From a candidate division WOR-1 bacterium RIFOXYB2_FULL_45_9 (lineage in GTDB: Bacteria; Margulisbacteria; WOR-1; O2-12-FULL-45-9; XYB2-FULL-48-7): a stretch of DNA of 64,000 nt. Below are positions 25,626-33,775 of this stretch, one piece after another. The stretch covers positions 1,365,277 through 1,429,276 of the forward strand of contig MEUD01000001.1 in assembly GCA_001771575.1 (NCBI GenBank). The letters are read 5' to 3'. The stretch's first letter is position 1. The number at the start of each line of letters is the position of its first letter. Below the pieces are notes generated by a model. That model did no database searches, was not told the origin of the DNA, and worked only from the letters and a program-made list of their open reading frames with translations. Position numbers and translations under genes: made by a program.

Positions 25626-26463
25626 GTTTTTTCAATAACTCCTTAGCGTGATAGGAACTGCGAACAAAAGGGCCTGATTCTATCTTCAGAAACCCCATTT
25701 GCCTGCCGATCTCTTCGTATTCCGAGAATTCTTCCGGAGCGACGAAGCGATCGACCGGCAGGTGGCGCCGCGAAGGAGGCAAGTACTGCCCGATAGTGAC
25801 AAAATCACAGCCGGCGTGCCGCAGATCGGCTAGAATTCCTATAATCTCGCCTTTTTCTTCTCCTAATCCTACCATAAAACCGCTCTTAGTGTAAACTCCG
25901 CTCTCGGCGGCATTTCTGATCACTTTCAATGATTGCTGGTAGTTTGCCTGTGGCCTGACCTGTTTGTAGAGTCGGGGGATTGTTTCAATATTGTGATTTA
26001 AAACAGTTGGATTGGCCAGCAAAACGGTTTGCAGTGACCGGGAGTCTCCCTGGAAATCGGGGATCAAAACCTCAACGGACGCTTCCGGCAGTTCCGCTTT
26101 TACCGCCATGATGGTTTCGGCGAAATGTAGGCTTCCGCCGTCAGGCAGGTCGTCCCTGGTGACTGATGTGATCACGATATGGTCGAGCCCAAGTTTTTTG
26201 GCCGCGGAAGCGATCTTGGTCGGCTCTTCAGGGTCAAGGGGAAGGGGGTTGCCGTTGCCAACCCCGCAAAAAGCGCAATTTCGACTGCAAATATCTCCCA
26301 TGATCATGAAGGTGCAGGTCCCCTGGGAAAAGCATTCGCCGATGTTCGGACAGGAGGCGGATTCGCAAACGGTGTGGAGGGAAGGGTCGGCCAGTTTATT
26401 TCGGATCTCCCGAATATGTTTTAATTTAGGGGTATTTTTGATCAGGAAGCTAGGGAGCGCCAC
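25612..26463 (-). CDS. lipA: Lipoyl synthase
   Basis: LipA inserts two sulfurs into octanoyl-protein by radical SAM chemistry. The 283-residue protein has both iron-sulfur sites: auxiliary CESASCPNIGEC at about residues 34-45 and radical-SAM CSRNCAFC at about 60-67, with the C-terminal serine ligand region VRSSYHA. Translation starts at GTG 26463, 14 bp inside the end of pilT. No lipB or lipoyl-dependent complex is nearby. Membership of a pilT-led operon is unusual. Confidence 0.96.
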   Translation of the reverse strand: MALPSFLIKNTPKLKHIREIRNKLADPSLHTVCESASCPNIGECFSQGTCTFMIMGDICSRNCAFCGVGNGNPLPLDPEEPTKIASAAKKLGLDHIVITSVTRDDLPDGGSLHFAETIMAVKAELPEASVEVLIPDFQGDSRSLQTVLLANPTVLNHNIETIPRLYKQVRPQANYQQSLKVIRNAAESGVYTKSGFMVGLGEEKGEIIGILADLRHAGCDFVTIGQYLPPSRRHLPVDRFVAPEEFSEYEEIGRQMGFLKIESGPFVRSSYHAKELLKKHGKI

Positions 26464-27508
26464 TTAGAAGCTTTTCCATTCTATCCCGGTTTATAGCGTA
26501 AGTTAGAGCTTGTTCTCCGGTGATCAGATTGTTTTTAACTTGTCCCAAAAGGGAGGCGTCCATAGTTTGCATCCCGTTTTGGCTCCCGATCTCCATCATT
26601 GAATAAATTTCCTGGGTCGAACCTTTGCGGATAATATTTCTGATGCCCGAAGTCGCCCGCAAGATCTCATACGCCCCGACCAGTCCTTTTTTATCGGCCC
26701 TTGGGATCAATTGCTGGGAGATGATCCCGTGCAGGGTCAGGGAGAGCTGGGTCCTGATCTGGGTTTGCTGGTGAGGTGGAAAAACGTCGATAATACGGTC
26801 AATGCTCTGGACCGCGTCCTGGGTGTGGAGGGTGGAAATGACAAAGTGACCGGTTTCAGCCGCGGTGATCGCCATTTGGATCGATTCCAGATCGCGCATT
26901 TCACCGACCAGAATAACGTCGGGGGCCTGGCGCAGTACCCGCTTGAGCGCTTCGCTGAAGGAATTGGTGTCAAGTCCGACTTCGCGCTGTTCAATGATCG
27001 CTTGCCTTGGCGTGTGGACAAATTCGATCGGGTCTTCGATCGTCACGATGTGGCAGGGCCGGGTCGAGTTGATCTGGTCGATCATTGAGGCCTGGGTGGT
27101 CGACTTGCCGCAACCGGTCGGTCCGGTGACCAGGACCAGCCCGCGTTCAAGCTTGGTGAACGTTTTAACGATCGGCGGAAGGCTTAGGGCCTCCAAAGTT
27201 GGGATCTGTTTCGGGACCAGGCGGATTGTCGCTCCCATCCCTCCCATTTGGTAGTGAAGGTTGATCCTGTAGCGGCTCCTCTCATCCTCGTAAGAGGTGT
27301 CAAGCTCTTTGCAATTTTTGAATTCTTCCATATCTTCCTTGCTGATGATAGGAGCGACCAACGATTCAACGTCAGAAACGCTTAAAACGGCGTCGCCAAT
27401 TTTTGCCAATTCATTATTAATGCGCAGAGAAGGGAAATTTCGGCTCGCGAGCAGAAGATCGGAGGCTTTATTATCGTTTAATTGTCGCAATAAAGAATAA
27501 ATGTCCAC
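26450..27508 (-). CDS. pilT: Type IV pilus retraction ATPase PilT
   Basis: PilT depolymerises type IV pili and powers twitching. The 352-residue hexameric ATPase has Walker A GPTGCGKSTT at about residues 128-137, the Asp box ITIEDPIEFVH, Walker B region VILVGEMRDLES and His box STLHTQDA. The start is GTG 27508 with GGGAG upstream. First of five overlapping genes on the minus strand, divergent from the prepilin peptidase gene. PilC-like and pseudopilin genes are 32 kb away, so pilus genes are scattered. Confidence 0.95.
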   Translation of the reverse strand: MDIYSLLRQLNDNKASDLLLASRNFPSLRINNELAKIGDAVLSVSDVESLVAPIISKEDMEEFKNCKELDTSYEDERSRYRINLHYQMGGMGATIRLVPKQIPTLEALSLPPIVKTFTKLERGLVLVTGPTGCGKSTTQASMIDQINSTRPCHIVTIEDPIEFVHTPRQAIIEQREVGLDTNSFSEALKRVLRQAPDVILVGEMRDLESIQMAITAAETGHFVISTLHTQDAVQSIDRIIDVFPPHQQTQIRTQLSLTLHGIISQQLIPRADKKGLVGAYEILRATSGIRNIIRKGSTQEIYSMMEIGSQNGMQTMDASLLGQVKNNLITGEQALTYAINRDRMEKLLSGAP

Positions 27509-27524
27509 GAAAAACTCCCAATGT

Positions 27525-27572
27525 TTGACTTAAGGATGAGCATACTATATAATCACCTCAACCTAAAGTCAA
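27525..27572. promoter_or_regulatory. Symmetric divergent sigma-70 promoters between pilT and pilD
   Basis: On the + strand TTGACT (27525-27530), a 17-bp spacer and TATAAT (27548-27553) face pilD. On the minus strand TTGACT (27572-27567), a 17-bp spacer and TATAGT (27549-27544) face pilT. The two -10 boxes share two bases, so the promoters must exclude each other and cannot be used at once. Confidence 0.8.
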
Positions 27573-27576
27573 GGTC

Positions 27577-28362
27577 ATGCTAATTTTATTTCTTTTCATC
27601 ATAGGCGCGGTTGTTGGCAGTTTTTTAAATGTCTGTATCCATCGCTTACCCCGAAACGAATCAGTAGTGTGGCCGGCTTCACATTGTCCGGCTTGCGGCA
27701 AGCAATTATTTCCCTGGGAGCTCTTCCCGATAGTCAGTTATCTCGTTTTAAGAGGGAGATGTTCCGGTTGCCGCTCTCCGATCTCCCTTCGCTACCCGCT
27801 GGTGGAAGCGTTAAGCGCCTTCTTTTTTGTCGCGACCTGGCAGTTTACTTTCGGTGATCCGGTCTCTTTTCTGTTTTATCTGATTTTTGTATTAGGCCTG
27901 CTGGTCATTGTTTTTATCGATCTCGAACATATGCTGATACCCGACACGGTCAGCATGGGAGGATGTTTCTTTGGCCTGGTTTTTGCCGGGTTAAAAGCGA
28001 ACGGGGCCGGCTCACTGGCTCCGTTAGGGGACGCGCTTTTTGGGGGCGCGCTCGGCTTTTTATTTTTCCTGATGGTAGCGAAGTTGGGGGGGATGTGGTT
28101 CAAGAAAGAGGTCGTGGGGGAGGGGGACTTTTATTTGGCCGCTTTTTTAGGGACATATTTAGGCCCGGTCGGTCTGGTCGTGGCCTTGTTTGTCGCTTAC
28201 TTGAGCGCTGCCCTGGCCGCGATCGTTCTTTTATTGGGGAAGAAGGTTAAGATGGACAACTACCTTCCCTTTGGACCGCCGCTCGCTTTTGGCGGGGTTG
28301 TCGCCTTGTTTTTTGGTCAGGCGATACTCAATTGGTATTTCGCGGTCTGGTGGATCCAATGA
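27577..28362 (+). CDS. pilD: Prepilin peptidase / N-methyltransferase (A24 family)
   Basis: This membrane aspartyl protease cuts the leader of type IV prepilins and pseudopilins and may methylate the new N-terminus. The 261-residue protein has the cytosolic zinc site CPACGKQ and CSGCRSPI (residues about 35-70), followed by hydrophobic helices with the catalytic aspartates in FIDLEHMLIPD and GEGDFYL. Its likely substrate is the pseudopilin at 60295. The stop overlaps the ftsB-like start (ATGA). Confidence 0.94.
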   Translation: MLILFLFIIGAVVGSFLNVCIHRLPRNESVVWPASHCPACGKQLFPWELFPIVSYLVLRGRCSGCRSPISLRYPLVEALSAFFFVATWQFTFGDPVSFLFYLIFVLGLLVIVFIDLEHMLIPDTVSMGGCFFGLVFAGLKANGAGSLAPLGDALFGGALGFLFFLMVAKLGGMWFKKEVVGEGDFYLAAFLGTYLGPVGLVVALFVAYLSAALAAIVLLLGKKVKMDNYLPFGPPLAFGGVVALFFGQAILNWYFAVWWIQ

Positions 28363-28622
28363 AAAGGCTCGGCTTGCTTGCCGCGATTTTAGCCATTATT
28401 TACTTTATTTTTTTGATCCGTCAGGATATAATTAACTACCGCGAATTATCCGGAGAAAAAGGAGCGGTCGAGAAAAGGGTCGCCCTTGAGGAAGGCCGTT
28501 TTCTGGCGCTCAAAGAACGCCTGGTCAGGCTTAAGGGGAGTGACCTGACGGAAGAGATCGCCCGGACTAAGCTTGGTTTGATAAAAAAAGGCGAAACCGC
28601 CTACAAAGTGATATTGAAATAA
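28359..28622 (+). CDS. FtsB/DivIC-type septum formation initiator protein
   Basis: An 87-residue bitopic protein: basic N-terminus, transmembrane helix at about residues 5-22, then a coiled coil ending EEIARTKLGLIKKGE, the conserved tail of FtsB/DivIC. The following S1-domain gene gives the same order as divIC-yabR in Bacillus, which supports the call. Together with the FtsL-like protein at 6662 it would form the FtsL-FtsB bridge of the divisome. The ATG overlaps the pilD stop. Confidence 0.82.
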   Translation: MKRLGLLAAILAIIYFIFLIRQDIINYRELSGEKGAVEKRVALEEGRFLALKERLVRLKGSDLTEEIARTKLGLIKKGETAYKVILK

Positions 28623-28647
28623 GATTGCAGCGGGGGGTGAAAAATAT

Positions 28648-29052
28648 TTGTCGTTAGAAATAGGTTCGGAAGTTGAAGGTAAGATCACCGGAATAACAAA
28701 TTTCGGCGCTTTCATGGAATTGCCGGAAAAACTTGTCGGACTGGTCCATATTTCCCAGGTTTCCGATTCGTACGTGACCGATATTACCAAGCATCTTCGC
28801 ATCGGGGATGTAATGAAGGTTAAAGTTCTCGGAGCCAATAAAGAAGGAAAGTATGACCTGTCGATCAAGCAGGTTGGAAAGACCGTCTGGGCCCCCCCCA
28901 GGCCCAAAAAGCCGCGCGAAGAGCATAGCGGGCAACCCGGAAACTTTGAGGATAAGATCACGATGTTCCTGAAGCAAAGTGAAGAGAAGCTCCTTGATTG
29001 GAAGCGCAACCTCGAGTACAAGCAAGTCGGAAAAAAGAAGAAACCGAAATAA
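28648..29052 (+). CDS. S1 RNA-binding domain protein (YabR/CvfD-like)
   Basis: 134 residues: one S1 domain at about 1-73 (GSEVEGKITGITNFGAFMEL, GLVHISQVSD, DVMKVKVLG) and a basic, disordered C-terminal tail. Such proteins bind RNA or ribosomes and can tune translation. The start is TTG 28648, with the Shine-Dalgarno GGGGGGTGA ending 8 nt before it; no ATG fits. Position after a divIC-like gene matches the yabR neighbourhood. tRNA-Leu follows 11 bp later. Confidence 0.9.
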   Translation: MSLEIGSEVEGKITGITNFGAFMELPEKLVGLVHISQVSDSYVTDITKHLRIGDVMKVKVLGANKEGKYDLSIKQVGKTVWAPPRPKKPREEHSGQPGNFEDKITMFLKQSEEKLLDWKRNLEYKQVGKKKKPK

Positions 29053-29063
29053 CCCTCTTTTGT

Positions 29064-29148
29064 GCCCAGGTGGCGGAATTGGTAGACGCAAGGGACTTAA
29101 AATCCCTCGGCCGCATAAGCCATGCCGGTTCGATTCCGGCCCTGGGCA
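29064..29148 (+). tRNA. tRNA-Leu (anticodon UAA)
   Basis: 85 nt with acceptor stem GCCCAGG/CCTGGGC, D-arm GGCGGAATTGGTAGACGC, anticodon stem AGGGA/TCCCT around loop CTTAAAA (anticodon TAA), a long variable arm and T-arm GCCGGTTCGATTCCGGC. The long variable arm fits a type II Leu tRNA. The 3' CCA is not encoded. Confidence 0.96.
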
Positions 29149-29152
29149 TATC

Positions 29153-30349
29153 TTACAGTATCGCGGTCACTTTTTCGACGGGGACCTTAAGGGCGGCTGC
29201 CGCCTGTTCGGCGCTTCCGGACTCCTCAAAAACCCGACGGAGATAATCTTTTTCAAACGATTCCAGAAAACCGCTCCCCAAAGGATCAGCCTCGCCGAGC
29301 GTCAGCTCAAAAGCCAACCGCGTCGGCGAGACCGCCTCACCGGAAAAATTCAGAAAAAATCCCTCGATCGTCAGTTCTAATTCCCGGGTGTTTCCCGGCC
29401 ATTTATATTTTGTTAAAATATCTTCCACCGGTTGGCCGATCTTTCTTATTTCCCGGCCATAGCGGGTGCTGAACAGTTCCAGGTAGTGATTGATCAGCAG
29501 AGGGAGATCGGAGAGCCTGTCCCGCAAAGGGGGGAGAGCGATGGTTGTGCCGTCAAAATCAGGGAGCTCCCTGACATTGCCGGCGATCAGTCTGGCGGAG
29601 CCGAGCGGAACCCCCGGAGGAAAATACTCAAAATTATTGACAAAGATGGAGCTGTCTTTGGCTTTCTCCAGCCAGCCGGTGGCTTTTTCCAGATCGATGG
29701 TAGAGCTTCCGCTGGAGCGGCCAAGCAAGAGCCGGCGGAGACGGTCAGGGGCTATGTCCCGCCGCAGGTCGATCTTATGAAGGGGGAAGGTTCGGCGGCC
29801 GCTTTGGCCGTGGATCAGTTCAGCGACTGCTAATTTTTCGGTCCCGGCTTCTCCGACGATCAAGACCGGGTCATTTCCTCCTGCCGCCCTGGCAATCAAT
29901 TTATTGGCGGAAACGATCGCTTCGCTCTGGCCGATAAGCGGGGCGGGGGGCCGACTTTCTTTTTGTGCCTCTTTTCCCCCCTTGATCAAGGCTTTGCGCC
30001 GCAGGAGACGTTCGGTCATTTTCAGAACCGCGTCCACGTCAAAAGGTTTGATGATGTAATTGTTTGCTCCAAGCTTGATCGCGGCGCTCGCTTTTTGAAC
30101 GTCGTTGACCGCGGTGATCATGATGATCTCCAGCGACGGATCGATCTCTTTGAGCCGTTTGAGCGTTTCCAGTCCATTGATCCCGGGCATTCGGAAATCA
30201 AGGTAGACCAGGTCGATCTTGTGGTCGGCGGCCAGTTTAAGCGCGGCTTCACCGGAGGCGGCGGGGAAAATATTATACTTGCCTTTAAGGATAAGGGCGA
30301 AGGATTCCCTGATCGAAAGCTCATCGTCGACGACTAAAATATTATACAT
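29153..30349 (-). CDS. Response regulator with degenerate sigma-54 activator (NtrC-type) ATPase domain
   Basis: 398 residues. The receiver (about 1-120) looks functional: VVDDE, phosphoacceptor Asp in YLDFRMP, IIKPFD. The AAA+ region is decayed: Walker A reads GEAGTEKL where activators have GESGTGKE; the GAFTGA loop that touches sigma-54 is missing; the Walker B area reads SSIFVNNFEY instead of an FLDE-type motif. LPPLRDR and WPGNTRELE are kept. The C-terminus is a cut-short Fis-type helix. It cannot remodel sigma-54 in the usual way. It follows a small gene (8-bp overlap) behind a likely -24/-12 promoter. Confidence 0.85.
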   Translation of the reverse strand: MYNILVVDDELSIRESFALILKGKYNIFPAASGEAALKLAADHKIDLVYLDFRMPGINGLETLKRLKEIDPSLEIIMITAVNDVQKASAAIKLGANNYIIKPFDVDAVLKMTERLLRRKALIKGGKEAQKESRPPAPLIGQSEAIVSANKLIARAAGGNDPVLIVGEAGTEKLAVAELIHGQSGRRTFPLHKIDLRRDIAPDRLRRLLLGRSSGSSTIDLEKATGWLEKAKDSSIFVNNFEYFPPGVPLGSARLIAGNVRELPDFDGTTIALPPLRDRLSDLPLLINHYLELFSTRYGREIRKIGQPVEDILTKYKWPGNTRELELTIEGFFLNFSGEAVSPTRLAFELTLGEADPLGSGFLESFEKDYLRRVFEESGSAEQAAAALKVPVEKVTAIL

Positions 30350-30701
30350 GGTCGGCGAATCGGTCGATGAGCATTAAAGCTTGTTTGCGCAGTTGGGAGT
30401 TGTTTAAGATCGCCTGGGCGATGGTCCTGACCATAGGCTCGCTCGACCTATCGGCGACCAGGGAAGGGCCGTATTCGGCGGCCAGGGCGACCTTAACTAT
30501 CTTGGAGACTGCCGACTCAATGGTGTCGTCCTTGCTTAGGTTCCGCTCAAGGCCTTTTTCAAAGAGCTCAATCTGCTTGGTCTCTTTTTTGTTTAAGTTG
30601 TCGGTCTCTTTTCCCAGGATCAGAGGGAGAAAAGCGCGGGTAGGCGACCATTCCTGCGTTCTTTTGCCGGGTAATCCGGCGGTCATTTCCAGGTTACTCA
30701 T
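30342..30701 (-). CDS. Small hypothetical protein in the sigma-54 regulator cluster
   Basis: 119 residues, soluble, mostly helical by appearance, no recognised domain. It is Lys/Glu-rich in the middle (NKKETKQIELFEKGLERNL) and ends ALMLIDRFADHV. I take the ATG at 30701 because GGGGGTG lies just upstream and the longer frame enters the promoter. The stop overlaps the degenerate activator by 8 bp, so the two are co-expressed. A partner or output protein of that regulator is plausible but is inference. Confidence 0.65.
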   Translation of the reverse strand: MSNLEMTAGLPGKRTQEWSPTRAFLPLILGKETDNLNKKETKQIELFEKGLERNLSKDDTIESAVSKIVKVALAAEYGPSLVADRSSEPMVRTIAQAILNNSQLRKQALMLIDRFADHV

Positions 30702-30741
30702 ATTAAACACCCCCAAATATATATTAACGTCATATAATATA

Positions 30742-30758
30742 TAGCAATGCTTTTGCCA
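30742..30758 (-). promoter_or_regulatory. Likely sigma-54 (-24/-12) promoter
   Basis: On the minus strand the sequence is TGGCAAAAGCATTGCT: GG and GC are exactly 10 nt apart, TGGCA matches the -24 core and TTGCT matches the -12 core completely. The start site would be near 30732, about 31 nt before the ATG at 30701, with GGGGGTG as the ribosome-binding site. rpoN and its activator lie next door. Confidence 0.75.
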
Positions 30759-30834
30759 CGAGGGTTTCGGTTGTTGAGTTAAACATTGGCACACATGAAT
30801 GTGCAATTAGAAAGGAGAAATGCACAAGATTGGT

Positions 30835-32181
30835 TCAGATCTTTAGTTTTTTAGTGATGTTGCGGAGGGTGTTGCGGTGGATGCCCAGGATTTTGGCCGC
30901 TTTCCCTTTTTTGCCACCGGTCTTTTCGAGGGTCTGCTTGATAAAATCGATCTCAAACTTTTTTACCGCTCGGGTCAGTGAACTTTCATTATAGCCTGAT
31001 TCGCAGGCTGACTTTCCCTTGATCTCAACGGGGAGTTGGTTCGCTTCAATGAACCCCTCCTTGGTCAGTACGACCAGCCTCTCGATCAGGTTCTCCAGCT
31101 CCCGGACGTTCCCCGGCCAATCGTAGGCCAGGAGATGGGGGAGGACCTCTTTTTTTATTCCCCGGATCTTTTTGCCGAATTCCCGGTTGTATTTGGCGAG
31201 GAAATGATTGGCCAGGAGGGGGAGATCTTCCTTGCGTTCGCGCAGGGGGGGGAGGTTGATCGGGATGACGTTCAACCTGTAATACAGGTCTTCCCTGAAT
31301 TTTCGGTTCTTGATCTCTTCTCGCAGGTCGGAGTTGGTGGCGGAGACGATCCGGACGTCGACCGGGATCGGTTTTTGGCCGCCGACCCGTTCAATCTCTT
31401 TTTCCTGGATGGCGCGCAGGAGCTTGGCCTGCATCGGCAGGGGGAGGCTCCCGATCTCGTCAAGAAAGATCGTTCCGCCGCTGGCGATCTCGAATTTACC
31501 GAGCTGCCGCTCCGCCGCGCCGGTAAAGGAACCGGCTTCGTGGCCGAAGAGCTCCGACTCGAGCAGGTTTTCCGGGATCGCGGCGCAATTGACCGCGACG
31601 AAGAGCTTCTCTTTGCGGGCGCTCCGGTTGTGGATCGCCCGGGCGACCAGCTCTTTGCCGGTCCCCGACTCGCCGGTGATGATGACGGTCGAGTTGCTTT
31701 GAGCGACGTCCTCGATGATGCCGAATATTTCTTTGATCCGGTCGCTGGTCCCGATGATCTTTTCAAATTGCTCGTCCCGATCGATCAGGGCCCTAAGGGA
31801 GAAGTTCTCCCTGGTCAGCGAGCGTTTTTCCAGGACCTTGGCGACTTGTTCCTGCAGGGCTTCAATGTCAAAGGGTTTGGTGATGTAGTCGTACGCTCCG
31901 CTGCGGATCGCTTCGACCGCCTTGCCGACCATGACGACAGCGGTGATCATGATCACTTCGATCGAATCGTCGACCCCTTTGATGATCTTCAGGACCTCGA
32001 TCCCGTCGATCTCGGGGAGATGGATGTCGAGGAGGACGAGGTCGATGGGGAGCTTTTTGACCAGGTCGATCGCTTCCCGGCCGGAAGCGGCGAAGTGCAG
32101 TTCGTAGCGGCCTTCGAGCAGCATCTTCATCGACTCCCGCATGCTCTTTTCGTCGTCAACGACCAGTATTTTTGAGTTCAT
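30835..32181 (-). CDS. Sigma-54-dependent response regulator (NtrC family)
   Basis: 448 residues in three domains. Receiver (about 1-120) with Asp in LLDIHLP and ITKPFD. AAA+ domain (about 140-370) with Walker A GESGTGKE, the sigma-54 loop as GSFTGA (Ser for Ala, a common variant), Walker B IFLDEIGS, LPPLRERKEDLP and WPGNVRELENL. Fis-type helix-turn-helix at the C-terminus (GKAAKILGIHRNTLR). The ATG overlaps the rpoN stop. No histidine kinase gene with a catalytic domain is present, so its phosphodonor must lie elsewhere. Confidence 0.95.
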   Translation of the reverse strand: MNSKILVVDDEKSMRESMKMLLEGRYELHFAASGREAIDLVKKLPIDLVLLDIHLPEIDGIEVLKIIKGVDDSIEVIMITAVVMVGKAVEAIRSGAYDYITKPFDIEALQEQVAKVLEKRSLTRENFSLRALIDRDEQFEKIIGTSDRIKEIFGIIEDVAQSNSTVIITGESGTGKELVARAIHNRSARKEKLFVAVNCAAIPENLLESELFGHEAGSFTGAAERQLGKFEIASGGTIFLDEIGSLPLPMQAKLLRAIQEKEIERVGGQKPIPVDVRIVSATNSDLREEIKNRKFREDLYYRLNVIPINLPPLRERKEDLPLLANHFLAKYNREFGKKIRGIKKEVLPHLLAYDWPGNVRELENLIERLVVLTKEGFIEANQLPVEIKGKSACESGYNESSLTRAVKKFEIDFIKQTLEKTGGKKGKAAKILGIHRNTLRNITKKLKI

Positions 32182-33524
32182 CCTTTTGCCCGATCGCCAG
32201 CCGGGGCGATCTTCAGTTCCTTTCTGTAATAGGCGACGGTCCGTCGATCGATCCGGGCGCCCCGCTCTTTCAGGCGAGCGGTCAGGGCCTGATCGGTCAG
32301 CGGAGCGGTTTTATCTTCGTCTTTGATGATCTCCGCCAGCATCGCTTTAAGCCGGACGGCGGTCATTCCCTTGGGTCCCAGCGGACAGAGCGATTTTAAC
32401 TGGAAAAGTCCCTGCGGCGTCTGGATATATTTGGCCGCCACCGCCCGCGAGATCGTTGACGGATGAAGGCCAAATTCGGCCGCCAGGCTTTTTTGCGTGA
32501 GAGGGATGAGCCATAAGATCCCCTGGCGCAAAAAAGGTTCTTGCCGCTCAACAATCTTTCGGACTATCCTGGATAAAGTTTCACTTCTTTTGCCAAAATC
32601 CTCCATCAGGTGTTTTGCCCGGCGGAATTTTTCTTTCAGAAAGTTTTTGGTCTTTTCGTCCGTTTTGGGATCATCGAGCATCTTGAGGTAGCTTTTTGAT
32701 ATCCGCAGGGTCGGTCCGTAGCGCTCTTCCAGGTTGACGACCTTGAACGTTCCCTCATCGGTTATTTCAACCGCGTAAGAGGGGAGGACCTGCTGGGCTT
32801 CTCCGCCAAAAGACGCTCCAGGGTAGGGGTTGAGGTTCTCTTTGATAAAACCGGCCAGATGTTCGACCCCGCTTTCCGGGATTCCCAGCGCGGCGGCGAC
32901 GGCCGCGTAATTTTTATCGGCCAGATCGTCAAGGTGTTTATCGACCGCGTTTCCCAAAAGCTCCTGCAATTGTTCATTGTCAAAATTATAGGCTTCGATC
33001 TGGATCTTTAGGCATTCCTTAAGGTCCCGGGCGCCGACCCCTTCCGGTTCCAGGCCCTGGATAATTTTTAAGACTTTATCGACCGTTGGACGGGAAACGC
33101 CGCTCCGGGTCATGATCTCTTCGCGGTGGCGCGGGTAATCCTGGATGTAGCCGTTGGCGTCAAGGTGCCCGATCAGTGTTTTAGCGATCGAAAGGTGCGA
33201 TGCAGAAAGGTCCTCGATCTCGAGCTGGTCAAGCAGGTGCTGTTCCAGGGTTTTTTCCACCCGGCTAAAATTCTCCAGTCCGGGGAGATCTTTGAAGTCG
33301 GCGTCTTTCTTGATCCTGCCGTCGGAGGTCAGGTAGCGGAGGAACTCGACGTATTCATCCTGACGTTCGACCTCGAGCATGACGTTCTCTTCCGCTTCCT
33401 TGTTGACGTGCTCGATCAATTCCAGGTAAGGCAAATTAAGGACGTTGAGCATTTGGAGAAGGCGGGGAGAAAGGAGCGTTTCGAGCGTTGTTTTTACGTC
33501 GGCTTGCAGTTGCAGGTTTACCAT
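32178..33524 (-). CDS. rpoN: RNA polymerase sigma-54 factor
   Basis: 448 residues. Region I is the Gln/Leu-rich N-terminus (LETLLSPRLLQMLNVLNLP), the core-binding region follows (about 100-270), and region III has the helix-turn-helix LHPSTISRAVAAKYIQTPQG and the RpoN box as RIDRRTVAYYRKEL, slightly off the ARRTVAKYRE consensus. Sigma-54 needs an AAA+ activator, which is encoded directly downstream (ATGA overlap). The ATG at 33524 follows a TATAAT box by 6 nt with no Shine-Dalgarno. Confidence 0.96.
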   Translation of the reverse strand: MVNLQLQADVKTTLETLLSPRLLQMLNVLNLPYLELIEHVNKEAEENVMLEVERQDEYVEFLRYLTSDGRIKKDADFKDLPGLENFSRVEKTLEQHLLDQLEIEDLSASHLSIAKTLIGHLDANGYIQDYPRHREEIMTRSGVSRPTVDKVLKIIQGLEPEGVGARDLKECLKIQIEAYNFDNEQLQELLGNAVDKHLDDLADKNYAAVAAALGIPESGVEHLAGFIKENLNPYPGASFGGEAQQVLPSYAVEITDEGTFKVVNLEERYGPTLRISKSYLKMLDDPKTDEKTKNFLKEKFRRAKHLMEDFGKRSETLSRIVRKIVERQEPFLRQGILWLIPLTQKSLAAEFGLHPSTISRAVAAKYIQTPQGLFQLKSLCPLGPKGMTAVRLKAMLAEIIKDEDKTAPLTDQALTARLKERGARIDRRTVAYYRKELKIAPAGDRAKG

Positions 33525-33538
33525 GCTAAAATTATACC
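33510..33538. promoter_or_regulatory. Overlapping divergent promoters of rpoN and initiator tRNA
   Basis: For the tRNA, TTGCAG at 33510-33515, a 17-bp spacer and TATACC at 33533-33538 face the + strand. For rpoN, TATAAT at 33536-33531 on the minus strand lies 6 nt before the ATG. The tRNA -35 falls inside the rpoN coding start. The tRNA promoter is the weaker call. Confidence 0.5.
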
Positions 33539-33550
33539 AGAATCAAGCGA

Positions 33551-33624
<74 letters not shown>

Positions 33625-33681
33625 TTTTTTATCACAAACACCCCTGAAAAAAACAAGATGATAATCGTTCTTTTCGCTTAA

Positions 33682-33701
33682 ATGTCAATACATATTGACA
33701 T
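33682..33701. promoter_or_regulatory. Perfect inverted repeat, likely operator of the permease gene
   Basis: ATGTCAAT-ACAT-ATTGACAT is an 8-bp perfect inverted repeat with a 4-bp centre, 75 bp before the permease ATG and upstream of a TAAAAT box (33738-33743). Length and symmetry suit a dimeric winged-helix repressor such as an ArsR/SmtB protein, but no such gene is next to it. Confidence 0.6.
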
Positions 33702-33775
33702 GTAGGAGAAAATCAATTAAGCTTAATGGGTATCCGTTAAAATTGCATGGATAATTAAATTGACGGGAGGAAGAT

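Noticed and set aside
30770-30830. TTGGCACACATGAATGTGCAATT as a sigma-54 site
   Set aside because: GG and GC are 13 nt apart instead of 10, so it does not fit -24/-12 spacing.
31036-32175. 379-codon open frame on the + strand opposite the sigma-54 activator
   Set aside because: Asp/Phe-rich antisense shadow of the canonical activator gene, with no ribosome-binding site or recognisable domain.
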